This document shows, one piece after another, positions 13,271 to 24,900 of a stretch of DNA of 64,000 bases. The notes below the pieces were generated by a model, which was given only the letters and a program-made list of their open reading frames with translations, did not search any database and was not told the DNA's origin. The stretch lies in contig JALJCO010000083.1 of NCBI GenBank assembly GCA_023101725.1, positions 662,501-726,500 of the forward strand. Reading direction: 5' to 3'. How positions within the stretch are numbered: the first letter of the stretch is position 1; every line of letters starts with the position of its first letter. The position numbers and the translations under genes are program-made. The stretch comes from Atherinomorus stipes. Lineage: Eukaryota; Chordata; Actinopteri; Atheriniformes; Atherinidae.

Positions 13271-13422
13271 TGCCTATAAAATATCTACAAGATGTCTTAC
13301 ACCTATATTTTCTTTTTTGATGAAATTCTGTTCAGTCCAGTGATATTTACAGAAATTCATGACAAATATAATCTTCATTGACTTCCAAGGATACAGTCCA
13401 ATACAGTCCACTGTCATCTAGT

Positions 13423-13500
13423 TTTCTTTTCTTTTCTTTTCTTTTCTTTTCTTTTCTTTTCTTTTCTTTTCTTTTCTTTTCTTTTCTTTTCTTTTCTTTT
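13423..13500. repeat. (CTTTT)n microsatellite, about 15 units
   Basis: An almost uninterrupted TTTTC pentamer runs for about 78 bp. Its purity suggests recent activity and likely length polymorphism. Confidence 0.97.
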
Positions 13501-13519
13501 TCACCCAGTAGCCAGAGAT

Positions 13520-13960
13520 GGGTAACCTGATTTACATCATCTGGGTGCGTTCAACAAGTACACGCGGGGGCGTTCCCTTTCCTCACGCACTCCATCTGAG
13601 TAAGGCGACAGTTATAGGTGATTTCGTCTGGTTAGAGAATAGTAGGAGCCAATCACTAATCGCGGGTGGGACTTTTGAAGGATGGGCGGCGTTTTGGCCG
13701 GAGGTTTTCTTTGCACATTCGACAAAAGTCGTTCACAGACTGTACACCGCTCGTACTAGCTGTCGCCGCCGCCGCCATGTTGTTTGACTGAAGCTTTTTG
13801 AGCTTGATAACATGTTTTGATAACTCGATCCTCTATGCGTGGTGGCTCTGGTGTCGCTCTGAGTTGCGTCACGGGTTGCGTCATTCGGTTCAACGTGAGT
13901 GGCTGAAGTAGCGTGTCAGTCAAGATGACGGACAGATCTTCTATCCAATCACATGCAAGA
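13520..13960 (+). promoter_or_regulatory. CpG-rich promoter-like island
   Basis: CpG density is far above the flanks. In order on the + strand are CCAAT (13649-13653), a GGGCGG GC box (13684-13689) and GCCGCCATGTT (13771-13781), which matches the YY1 consensus often found at transcription starts. The ATG inside the YY1 site opens only a five-codon frame. It could be a real TATA-less promoter, or the 5' untranslated promoter of an unrecognised retroelement. No exon was identified downstream. Confidence 0.3.
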
Positions 13961-14140
13961 GTTTTAGAAAAAAAAGACTAATTTGAAATGACATCGGGTT
14001 AACTCCCTCCCCAGATGGTATTGCAAATACCAGGTGGCGGGAGTCAGGTTAAGAGATGGGTGCTGTGTCGTCAGAAAGTATTTTCCATGTCATGTACAGT
14101 AGCTGCTGTATTTGTTCTGCCCAGCTACTGAACTGGGCGA

Positions 14141-14179
14141 GTCCAATCAGCACAATTTAATTCTTTGCACTGATTGGAC
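14141..14179. repeat. Imperfect stem-loop with CCAAT on both strands
   Basis: GTCCAATCAG (14141-14150) and CTGATTGGAC (14170-14179) are exact inverted copies with a 19-nt spacer; pairing extends inward to about 15 bp with two mismatches. Each arm holds a CCAAT core. Confidence 0.8.
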
Positions 14180-17100
14180 CTTCATGCAAATGTTTGATAC
14201 TTAAGACGCTAAGCAATGCTGATGTACTGACTGGATCATTTGATCACCCAAACCTTTTTTGATGATATAAACCGTAAAGTGCCAGTGAGAAGAAACTATT
14301 CTGGGAAAACAAAGTGGAGTTATATTCTTTTGCATTCAGTATAAATCTCATGGGCTCTATGGTGACATACAACAACATAAAAAGAAACTATGTAGTGCAT
14401 ATATGATGTAAATACACTTGAGTGCTCAACAGGATTCATTGATGCATTTAATGGCTACATAGAGTAGTTCAAAACTGAAAGCCTACAGTTTGATGGGGTC
14501 CGTCTGTGTCGGCTTGTGCACAAAGAGACTGGCTTGTTGCATACTGCAGATCAGTATTGAATGCAGCCATAGACTTTAAATAAAAGATGGATGCAGTCAT
14601 TTGTGTCAAAGGTGAAGCTGATATACAGTAGAAGTCCATATTTTGCAGGATCGCTAACAGCTGCTAGGGGCTGCCTCCAGAGCTTCTATAGCATTATTTT
14701 CCAGATTCAGATTCATTCTTTTGATCTCTGTGGTAATTATCCATCTTCTATATACCGTCTCAGCACAGCACATGCCTCTAAGCTGTTCAGGCCACTCGCT
14801 CCGGACACTTTATCTCCAATGGAAGCAATCAGAGTTTGCATATGGGTTCTACTAATCAGTCATCATCCACTAGCTTAACTGAAGTCTATTCATGGCTCTG
14901 ATATGTGAGCAGATGTGTGGCTCACGTGTAGCATTTACTGCCTTACCAAGACATCCAAGTGCAAAGATGTCTGTATGTTTTACATTGTTTACTAAATTGG
15001 TATTTAAAGATACCTTTCATTGATGTTTCCATGCTGCTGCTCCCTTCAGACCCTGTCAGAAGGGATGTTGGCTATGCAGTCTTGCTTATAATTGACAGTA
15101 AACACTGGATATACAGACCTTAAATACTTTACATCTGAATTATTCCTCTGTCCACCTCAATTGATCCCTAAGAGTGCATAAATGAGCAGACGTAAGCATT
15201 GATAGACTGCTTTAACACAACCCATTTCCAGTAAATTGTTCTGAGACTAAACGGGTTGATTAAATTCCTTTGAGGGACTTTGTAGCCCATATCACATTTG
15301 AATATTTAACATTTATAGCCATGCATGCCACTTGTTACATCAAAATCCTGACAGCCACATAGATGTATATGAGTTTTATAGCACCACTGCAAGGTACCGA
15401 AAAACTAAGGGGCGAACACAGTCGGCACACCGTCAATGAAACGCTTTCCCAGCATGCCACGCTTTCCTCCGTTACATCAATTTTAATCCAGAGCGACAGC
15501 AACCAATGACCTACGTGACACGCATGCCAACAGCAGCATCTCAATTATACAGCGTGAAATTGTAACTGTCTGAATTCTGGTTGAACTTTTACAACTTCAT
15601 GCCTGTTTGCGCCTGAACAATGTTAAACCCACCACTAGGCAGTGTGGGCAGCCAGGCTGCTGTGGGTGGGTTTATGGAGGAAAGGAGAACACTGCTTGCA
15701 GCCTACTGAATCTCATTACGCATATTGTGCTGGCAGAATGAAAGCAGAGGTGTTCTGGCAACACCTAACCACTACAACCAGAGGAACCGGGAAATCTCTG
15801 TGGCTTAGTAACACCCCACACTGCAGAGTGTTTGTCAATTGGATTTGTGGAGGATATTCTGCAGCTTGTCTAAAAAAAGGTATCATTGCATTTAAAAAAA
15901 AAAAAATATATATATATTCATCTGATTTGACATGAGTTGCTTTTTTTCCCCTGCTGATCCAACCGTTTTATAGTTTGTCATTTGAAAATTAGCCAATATT
16001 TTCCCTCAAAAACATGTATGGCAAGAAAAAGTAAATGAAGTATTCACATTTACTTGTATTTTTCCTTAATATGGTAAGAATTTTTATTGTTTATCACTCT
16101 AACTTAGTCTGTTAAACTTTTTAAGAGTAGCATGCGATAAGATTATTTCAACTTGTACAAATGAAACTTGCTTATTTCGATTTCATTGAAATATTGATAA
16201 AAAATACAAAAAAAAGAAAATGTTAATTGTTCTGTATGAGAGCCATTGAACTCCAAAGTTTATGTTCAATCTTGCATTGTATAGCCACGAAGCAACACTT
16301 CTGGGTCTACTGTACATGGTTTCCTTAAGCTGGTGTGTTGTATTGTGTTGGCATGTCAGTATTATTGAAATATTAACAAAGCTTTCCTATACAATGTATG
16401 TAAATATACGTTTATATATACGTTAGTTTTAGTTTTTTTTAGAGTGCTCAACACCAAATTAAATGTTTTTTTTAACCTTATCCAAGCACTCTTGATGCAT
16501 GACCAAATAGTTCAATTGTGGGGTGAAGGGAGTCGATATAAGTTGACAACAATAAATTAAATAGAAAATAAAGACAAAAGAGAAGTTGTGGCAGTAATGT
16601 CAGTGTTGAATTGAACACAGATGCTTTGCTTCCTTCCATCAATCCCTGAGACCTGTTGACATCTAGGATAATGTTTTGTGGTCACTGGCACAGCTGGTGC
16701 TTTATTTCCAGCCACAGAAGGATGACTGGTGAAATGCAGCTGTAGAGCAGATCGCTGTTTGCCAGAAAGTAGCATACAGAGAACTCTGTGCATGAAAAGG
16801 TTCATGCATTCAAAACTGACACAAAGAGGATTTGGACCAGCAGTCAGCATGTGACCATTTAGGAATGAGAAGATGTTGGCACTTTGCTTGGAGGTTCAGC
16901 AAAACCATGATTGCTAAAATAAAGAGTCAGCCTACAGTTGCTTTGTTTTTAGTTTTGCAAGAGGGGTTACAGTCAACATAGAGCTCAGGCACTTAATGAG
17001 GATTGTAACTTCCTCAATGCAAAGTAAGAAATATACAAACCAAGACTATGAAGAAACTAAGTTACATCTTCACAGTTCAAACACAAGGTCAAGATGTACA

Positions 17101-17370
17101 GAAAATGAGACATCTGCAAGGCGCTAGAGAGAAAATTTTTCCTCTGCATCTTTCAGACAAATGTCTTTACTAAAGTAAAACATTTTTCTTTATTTATTTA
17201 TTTTATGGGATACAGTTGTGTTTTTGCACGTACAAAGGAAATGAACAAGTGGTGTATATAATTACGTTTTTTTGTTTAACTTGTACATTTTGTCTTGTAA
17301 CTTCTGCTGCCTTTTATCCAGGACTCCCTTGAAAAAGAGGTTAAATTGAGAAGAAAAAAAGAAAAAAAAA
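14180..17370. other. Unique AT-rich sequence, no gene
   Basis: No supported exon or transposon terminus. A GC-richer patch at 15400-15560 has several CpGs but no clear gene or repeat structure. A short A-run and AT-run lies at 15893-15918. Confidence 0.5.
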
Positions 17371-17371
17371 A

Positions 17372-17375
<4 letters not shown>

Positions 17376-17448
<73 letters not shown>
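17376..17448. repeat. (TA)n microsatellite, about 36 units
   Basis: An uninterrupted TA dinucleotide tract follows an A-rich run. It reads as open frames on both strands (YIYIYI), which is an artefact of the repeat and not coding. Confidence 0.97.
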
Positions 17449-17451
<3 letters not shown>

Positions 17452-17452
<1 letters not shown>

Positions 17453-18985
17453 ACAGCATGTATGTAAAGGTTTTCAGTGCAGTGGTAACAGGAAGATAAA
17501 CACATTCATACAATCATTGAAAGTAAACTAATGCAGTAGATGCATTTTTTAGATGCATTTTGATGTAAGAGAATAGGAACTTTGGCAGATTTTCTCAGTG
17601 ACTCCCCTTTTCAGCGTCCATCTTGCATCTAGTGCTAACGCACACATATCACTCCAGCTAAAGTCAGTCCAATGTTGACTCTCATCCTTTTGCTTGCTTT
17701 GTCACTTTCTGTCTTTCTTTTCCTCTAAGTCTCCTGTAATGTTCACTTGTGTTTCTTTAAATCAGCCACTGTATGTGTTTAAAATGGCTGTTGGAAACCT
17801 GCTAAACCGCTGAAGGCTGAAGGTTTGTTAGGTGGTGGGAACTGCAGTCATTTGAAAGACTTTAAAGCTGGTTGCAATCTTACTCCATAAGTCTCCCAGT
17901 TCAGTATGTTGTCCATGTTCTGCACCCAGATGTTAAAAAAGTGACTTATAAAGAAAAAAATTGGTAGCAAATTAAGGTTGAATTGTTAAAAAACTACATG
18001 TGGCATTGCATGTGCCATAAAAACTGCACTGCATATAAATGCAAACGCAGTTACCTATTTGGGAATATTGTGAAAGTAGCATCAGGAGGCAGCTGTGATG
18101 CCCCTCAGTGTGGGCAGCATGCTTTTGATTGCTTATAGAAGAAAATTAAGCTGGAAAAGTTTAACTTTTTTTCAATAGAGCTTGCAACTGAGAGACAGAA
18201 TGGGCATTGATTAAGCAGAAAGCCAGTGGCTTTGGACATTTAAGGAGCAGGTCATCTTCTAAAGATACCCTCAACTTCCACTAGCTTTACATTCATTTAC
18301 CGTCATAAATGAATAACTGAAAGAATAGATAAACAAATGCAGGTCTTTCCAACACACCATGTAGCACATTCCCTCAGCTTCTGTTAACTGAGCACTGTGA
18401 CTGGAGTTCTAGTCAAGTAGACAAGACCATTAAAAAAACATGCATCTATTTATGGGAGAGGTTGAAGTGACCCATTAAAAGAGCCTGGAGCAAACAAACT
18501 GTCCCTCAGAGGAATGCTCTGTTCAGAACTGGGAGAAAGAAATGGGATCAAACTGGGGAGTTGTCAAATAACAGATGTGATATGAATGTTAACATAACCT
18601 CAGACTAAAAACGAAGTTTGGTGTGAGTTGGCTTTGTTTATCTATAAAATTAACCTCAGTTCTTTGTCCGTCCAACATAACTACTGGACTTTGTACAAAA
18701 TGGTTTAATTGGTGACGTTTTTGTCTTTACTTTAAAAAGTCAGTGGTATTTTATCTGAAAAACGGATGACTTCCATTTCAGTAGAGCTTGGTTTGTCGTG
18801 CTGGAGTTAATCTGGAAAGACTATTTTCTGAGTTTGTTACATCACTAAAAAATTTCACCCATGTTGACCGTAACAAAATGAACAATGTTACTCTGTTGTT
18901 AAAGGTGATAGCTACAACTTTTTCATTAAAACAACAATTAGAAAATATATATATCCACATCTAGAGGGGCAGAAAAAAAAGTATC
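17452..18985. other. Unique AT-rich sequence, no gene
   Basis: Nothing recognisable; no splice-bounded open frame, TIR pair or tandem repeat. Confidence 0.5.
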
Positions 18986-18989
18986 AACC

Positions 18990-19140
18990 CATGTAGGTGG
19001 CCACTTTCCTCCTGGACATGTAAGTTAAACATTTCTTCATGCTAATTAACGGTTAGCTGGTTCTGTAATGTTGCTAATGCTAATTGAGGAAGTGAGTGTC
19101 AGCACGCCACCTCCTGGCAGGGAGGAACTTTTAAGAAGCT
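18990..19140 (+). repeat. Dispersed repeat, copy 2 (pair with 2387-2535)
   Basis: It is collinear with the first copy across CCTGGACATGTAAGTTAAACAT, the GGTTAGCTGGTTCTGTAA block and CACCTCCTGGCAGGGAGGAA. Same orientation, no visible TIRs. Confidence 0.7.
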
Positions 19141-19144
19141 TGGG

Positions 19145-20230
19145 TTGTATCCATTGAAAAATGCTGAACAACAACAAAACAAGATGGTTGATTTGACCCT
19201 TTAATCTACAGAGCAAAAATCTGCATCTCTGGGCGAGCTGTTAGCCCCTCAAACATCTGGACTGCTGCTTTTAATTCACAATATTACTGTATTCTAGTTT
19301 TTCAATGAATTATTCTTTTGCTTTTGAAGTGAACAGTTTAGGTTCTGAAGATATTCTGGTATCTGGGGAAGATGCATTTCGATAATGAAGGCAGGTGAGT
19401 TTGCTAGCTCGTTGTCAGATACACACTCTGATGGTATGGCTGGTTTAACGCATCACGCCTGCAGCTATGTTAAGGGAAGTCTGCTTTTTACTTGCTATAA
19501 AAGCCTGAAAAACAAATGGGTCTGAAAATCCTAAATTCCTAAGTGGAAATTCAAATGTTTAAAAGTATCATTCTGATTTTTCTGTGCAAATCCTCCTGGC
19601 TTGACTTTGCTTCCCCCTCATTCTTGGCACCAGTCAATATCTGGGATGCTGTTGTGAGATTTATCTTTTTCCAGCATTTAAGTCTTGACTGAGCTATATA
19701 AGTCCATTTTATCATGTGTTCTCAACCACATCCAGCACTTTAATGCTGTTTTGATATGTTCTACCTGCGCTTTGCAGAGACTTTGATTGGAGTTGGCAGG
19801 AGAAACCTTCCTATCATCATCCACCTGGCTTGGAAACTGTTCACCTGTCTCAAACCTTTAAAATTCTGCTTACATTTGGTTAAACTCATTGGAGTAATTC
19901 TCTCCTGTACAAATAATCCCTGCTGGTGGTGTATTATGTGCACTGTCGGAGGTGCAGTTTCTGAGGGAGATGAATTTCTTTAATGGTAAATGTGATTTTT
20001 GCTAGAAATGCTATTCCATTTGCCTCCATGGGCAGAAATCTGATACAGATGCTTAAAGGCTAATTTAAAATAAAACCATCTAAATGCATATCACTGTGCA
20101 AAATTAGAAATGTTTTTACAGAAGCTCAGCATCTCTGATGGTGGCAGCAGGTTTTTGATGGAAACAGATGAATGAGTAATCTGTTTTATGTTGCATTAAA
20201 CTGCAGAGACTAAGAGTTATCTATCTCTTA
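19145..20230. other. Unique AT-rich sequence, no gene
   Basis: No gene or repeat terminus recognised up to the LINE tail that begins near 20233. Confidence 0.5.
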
Positions 20231-20232
20231 TC

Positions 20233-21228
20233 TCCTATCAACTCAACTCAACTCAACTTTATTTGTAGAGCCCTTTAAAACAATCACAGTTGGAACAAAG
20301 TGGTGTACACAACAAGCAGGTAGTTAAAACATTTCCAAAACAACAGAATAATGAAAAATGAAATAAAATAATTAAAACTAGAAATAAATAAGTAAAAATA
20401 ATATTAATAAATAAAACCAAATAAAACCAGCAACTAAAGTAATAATAACCGGAGGGTTAAAGCTCGACCAGAGCACTGGGCTCACCGGCACCGATCCAAG
20501 TCTCTGTCACAGAGAGAAATCCAGGGCGCAGGAGCTGAAGAAATCCCACAGGATGAAAGTTTTGTTTGCCAGGGATCTGGCGTTCACCAAGCCAATCCCA
20601 GAAGGCGCTGGGGACTGCAGTCCGGTAGGTCGGGAAGCCCGGGGCAACACCCTCAGGAGCTGATGATCCATCCCATGCTGAGAGACGCGAGGACAGAGCC
20701 CTACACTTTGGAAACTTGGAAGAGCTGTAATCCCTCCATAAATCCGGCGATGGGGACCAAACAGGTGGCGATGGAGTCGAGGAAGCGTCGGGACACAGTC
20801 TTGGGATACAGTAATCCATATCCTGTCCGGGAAGTGGACGAAGAGCGGGACAGCCAGAGCTTCAGCTTAACCAGCCGACCACCACGATAGCCACGGAGAC
20901 GTGGACGCTTCCACCGAGAGGGTAGGGCCGAGGTCCGACACAGGTACGGCGGAATTCCCGTCAGGTGTGGAGGCAGAGTGTTTCTGCCATCATGATTACA
21001 AGCAGACAAATGTCTAGTTCTCGGCCAAAGAAACAAAAGAGACTGGCGATCATACATCAGCAGGGACTCGATCTGTTTTGTGCCGATGGTTAAAAGTAGT
21101 AAAACACAAACACAACATTTAACCTTGTGTCGCTTGTCTGTTGGAGCTTCTTGTGATTGACGTTGTTGCATATGATGTAATTTAGTGTTATTCCCTAACA
21201 AAAGCCACTTAAACATTAGCGGGTCCAC
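20233..21228 (-). mobile_element. Internally deleted non-LTR retrotransposon (CR1/L2/Rex1-like)
   Basis: Read on the - strand, a GC-rich 5' part (about 21228-20455) runs into the start of an endonuclease domain. It then jumps directly to an AT-rich 3' untranslated region that ends in AATAAAGTTGAGTTGAGTTGAG (20233-20258 as the complement). A tandem pentamer tail without poly(A) is typical of CR1/L2-type LINEs. The reverse transcriptase and most of the endonuclease are absent, so the 1-kb copy has lost about 2-3 kb from its middle. The exact clade is uncertain. Confidence 0.8.
20457..20970 (-). pseudogene. LINE endonuclease N-terminus remnant, frameshifted
   Basis: The - strand encodes GLVNARSLANKTFIL, then a WDFFSSCALDF-like stretch, then in a different frame SVTETWIGAGEPSALVEL before a stop at 20457. 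These are the first motifs of the apurinic endonuclease of fish LINEs: the N of VNARS and the E of VTETW are metal-site residues. The frameshift between them lies near 20515. Upstream another frame carries RWKRPRLRGYRGGRLVKLK, a basic linker often seen before this domain in fish LINEs. The rest of the protein is deleted, so the copy is non-functional. Confidence 0.8.
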
Positions 21229-21229
21229 T

Positions 21230-21490
21230 TGGGTTTTTGAAACCCAGGATGACCCTCTTTACAATCGGCATTAAGCTCATTTCTCGCTGGCAAGCTGCGT
21301 GGCCTTTGTCCCCACCACTGCCTGTCTGACGCCATCACGCAGGGTTCACATTGATGATGTGACATGTGACAGAAATCACTAAAGTTTTTTTTGTTTGGTT
21401 TTTTTTTCATTCTATTTCATTTTGTTAGTCAAAAACACAACGTTGGTGACAATTAAGGAACATTTCTATTACTTTTGGTACCAATCAGCT
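21230..21490. other. Short spacer between LINE and MITE, no gene
   Basis: No recognisable feature apart from T-runs near 21386 and 21401. Confidence 0.4.
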
Positions 21491-21492
21491 GG

Positions 21493-21944
21493 AAGACGCA
21501 CAACAGAACTTTTAGCAGTTTTCTCAGTGACGGCGGCTAAACTAGCATTGTATCGTACCTGCACTGTGATTCACTCCAGCCAGTAAAAGACAGTCTCATC
21601 TTGACTCTTGTTCTGTCCATTCCTCTCTTTCTTTTCCTCTCTTCCTCTGGAAATGTTTCCTTGCATTTCTTTACCGAATCCGACATGATGTGAGTTCAAA
21701 ACACCCACGGTGTTCAGGTCTGGTTCATATCCGTTTGCTAGAAAGTGACTCGATGCTGCAACCAATAGTTGGCTGCAACGTCAGAGTCGCATCCCGGATC
21801 GGAAACTTACATACTGCTGTTTCTGAGCCGTGGGACGCCTCTGGGCAGTGATGGCTTGAAAATGTGCATAATGAATGCTGCTGTGCCATCAAAATGAGTC
21901 AGAAATGCTTATTTTTGAGGTCTAAAATTTATTTTGTGTGTTTT
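21493..21944 (-). mobile_element. MITE family X, copy A (reverse orientation)
   Basis: The copy begins AAGACGCACAACAGAACTTTTAGCAG and ends with TTTTGTGTGTTTTT, giving degenerate inverted termini. Over its length it aligns with copy B (26864-30828, minus its insertion) and copy C (44371-44796). It includes an undisturbed version of the site where a hAT entered copy B (CTGTGATTCACTCCAGCC). About 450 bp, no transposase. The superfamily is undecided; TTAA-like bases at some ends would suit piggyBac or Kolobok. Confidence 0.85.
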
Positions 21945-21945
21945 T

Positions 21946-24900
21946 AAGCAAATATAGATAGAAAAGAGAAAAAAATGAAATTAGAAAAAAAAAACTAAAC
22001 ATGAAACTGTGTGAGGGTCTTAGCCTAAAAGGCTAAAAAGTTCATTAAAGAAAAAAAGTTTGGGGGCATTTTCAATATCCATGTAATACAAGGATTTCTG
22101 GTACAACTTAAGATAATTTTTCCATCTTCTGAATTGGGATTTTCAGAAATCAGGAAAGAAAGCAATGAAGGCTGTCACTGTACTTTGTTGTTTTGCTCTT
22201 TTGTCCATCCTCAAAATGGCCAAAAATCAGTGGGCGATTTTTTTTTTTAGTGCCGCTGGAACGTAGGTGACGTGAATTTGTGGCCAAAGGAGAGGGTTTT
22301 TTTCATTATATGAGATCCGACTGGCATGATGTAATGATGTAGGCACATACCGCCAAATTTGCAGCTCAACCCAGATCTGGCGTTCCTACTGTACGATATG
22401 CTGATCGGAGCTGAGCTGTTTGAAGGCAATTTAAACCTGCTTCAGTGAGTGTTTGCCACTGCCACTAAAAGCCAATTGTTGGTGGGTTGAAACATGTTTT
22501 TTGGCCATGGGGATAGGGGTAAATGTGATTTGGCCATTGTAGACGCTTTCCAGATGCATTTTTATTGGGCATGTTTTGGTACAGAATTTTATCATTCTAC
22601 AAAGATAGCACTAATTGCAGTGGGACTTAAACATTCCTTTTGTTTATTCACCTTGACCATGCAGCCTGGAGCCAGAACACGCAGTTTTCCCCAAAAATAA
22701 ACATTCTGAAAACTTATTCTGTCTTTCTCTCTGGGTGCTTTTATCCTCTCTCATTAGGATGAAGGAAGCAGCACCAGGTTTTGGGAGGACACGCTCTGAC
22801 ACGGTCACAGAATTTTAATAAAGAGATGTCTTAATGCTGCATTTTCAAGTCATGATTTTCTGCTTTCACAAAGTAAACAGACTTTCTCAGGGAGGACTTC
22901 TTTCGTTCCTCATCTGAATCTGCCATTGGTTGACCTTTTCTATGCATTTTTGTAGATTTTTCCTCAAACAGACTTATGAATCCTTAATTCCTTCAAAGAC
23001 TTGGGAGGATGTAGCAACCAGACTGAGCACTAAAGACCTGTTCATCTGTTCGGTCCTTCTCTTTAAAGTGCACTTTGAATGTTTGATGCTGCATTTCCAC
23101 TCACGGCACATGCTGAATCTCCTTTTGTCTCTAAAAGTTTTTTCAGTCAATCACAACAAGTTTCATCTCTTTTCAGTTTCAAACTGTTTTCACTCATTTC
23201 AATGTTCTGTTTCGTCCCTTACTGTAGGTGACCTGATTGGCACCGAAGAGACAAATGTGACCAGGAAGTATTGTACAAACTGGACCACATCTTCTTGACA
23301 TGAACCACTATGTGTTTGGATACCTGACCTGACCAAACGGCACAAACCTACTGTGAGTACAAGTGTGATGCACTTCAGTGAAATGGTTTATGTTTGCTAA
23401 TATACCAAATTCTGCCATGGCTGACCCATAAATAGACCCAGACCATGACTGTTACCTCACTATTCTCTTTATGTTACTAAATTTATCCTGTTTGGAAAGT
23501 TTGCTTGAAGTACTATAAAAGATTCTTCATCGCTGAAGTCTTCAGATTATCGAAAGTGAAACATGAAATCTGTTAAAACCCATGTTTATGTATCTACTCC
23601 ATCAATCACAGTTTCTCACACTGCTGTCAGGCTCCTTCAGCTCTTCGAATCATTTTCTCTGACAGCAGAGATTTTTCAGTGTTTTTTTCCCCTTTTTGTT
23701 TTTTTCAACTCATCAACTGTGACAGTCAAAATTCTTGGCTGTTTGACAGATTGTCTCCCTGCTTCATTTTTGCATCAGACATCTGGAGAAGGAAAATTTT
23801 GTCCAGACTATTTCCACAGAAATGGCAGGGGAAAAAACAAGAAGAAAAGAAACTTCAGCTGTCAAACTCCCACCGAGCTAACCGAACACTTTACATATAC
23901 AATAAAATTATTTCATTCTAAATTACTGTTTTTACAAGTTAATATGCCAAGATTTCAATATTTAGTTTCAGATGATATCACATGCCATTCTCCAGGTTTC
24001 CTGCTTGTGCAATAAAACCTTAAAGGTGTAATGACATAGCAGCAAAAACTATTGCATGTAGTTGATATTGCCGCATGTGTCAATTCTCCATTAAAAAAAA
24101 AAAGTCACTCTTTTCGGGGGAGGATTGGTTTGGCATGCCAGATTTTCCTCTTCAGTAAAAGGGTTGGGTGGATTAATAATATGCGGCTCTGCCCAGCGAC
24201 CAAGTTGACTTAATTTTTAATTGGCTACAAACTTTTTCAGAAAAACTGGGTCAACCGGCTGGTTGATAGCAGAGTTTGTTTTCTAATGAGGCTGTTAGCA
24301 TCATGGGCACTTCAGAAAGTGAAATACGTTCATCAGACGGGACAGCATTTAGAAAATAAATTAACTTACGGGTAATGACAATGTTGTGGTCACCTCCTTC
24401 AGTGTTGCTACTGAAGATTTGTTTTTTTTAATCCGTTTGTTCAAAAATTCAGACTTGAATTCATTCATGTTCAGGTCCTGTTTGCTCGATGGTGTGCTCT
24501 AAATGGAAAATATTAATTGTGTAGAATGATAACCTATGTGGAACGATAAGGGGTGGTCTGATTCAATGATTTTTGAATGAAGAAAGAAAGCTGACTGCCC
24601 ATGAAAAGGGACTTTGATTCCCCCTCTTGACAGATGATGGCCTCATTAGTGCACAACAGATCATATTATACCACCAAAACCACATAAAATTAATAAGTTG
24701 TTGTCATCACCCCTTTAAACAAGTAGAAGTTGTACAACATCTGCCGTATATGCCAATAACATATAAAAAAGGACACAAAGTTAGTTTGCACAATGTGCTA
24801 AAATCAAACTGGAGACAGATGTGCTGAAGATGTCAACACCAGGTGTATTGCAAAGAAATGTTGACCTTTTAAAACACGAGGTCTCCCTATTGGTATGCAT

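Noticed and set aside
17262..17531. YIYIYI-rich frames on both strands
   Set aside because: Artefact of the (TA)n tract.
22240..22480. Possible MITE with TTTTAGTGSCRSTGG-like ends
   Set aside because: The termini match only loosely and no target duplication was found.
22930..23298. 122-codon frame whose end follows a splice-like CTTACTGTAG
   Set aside because: The putative exon ends in a stop with no recognisable protein and no donor; evidence much weaker than at 59141.
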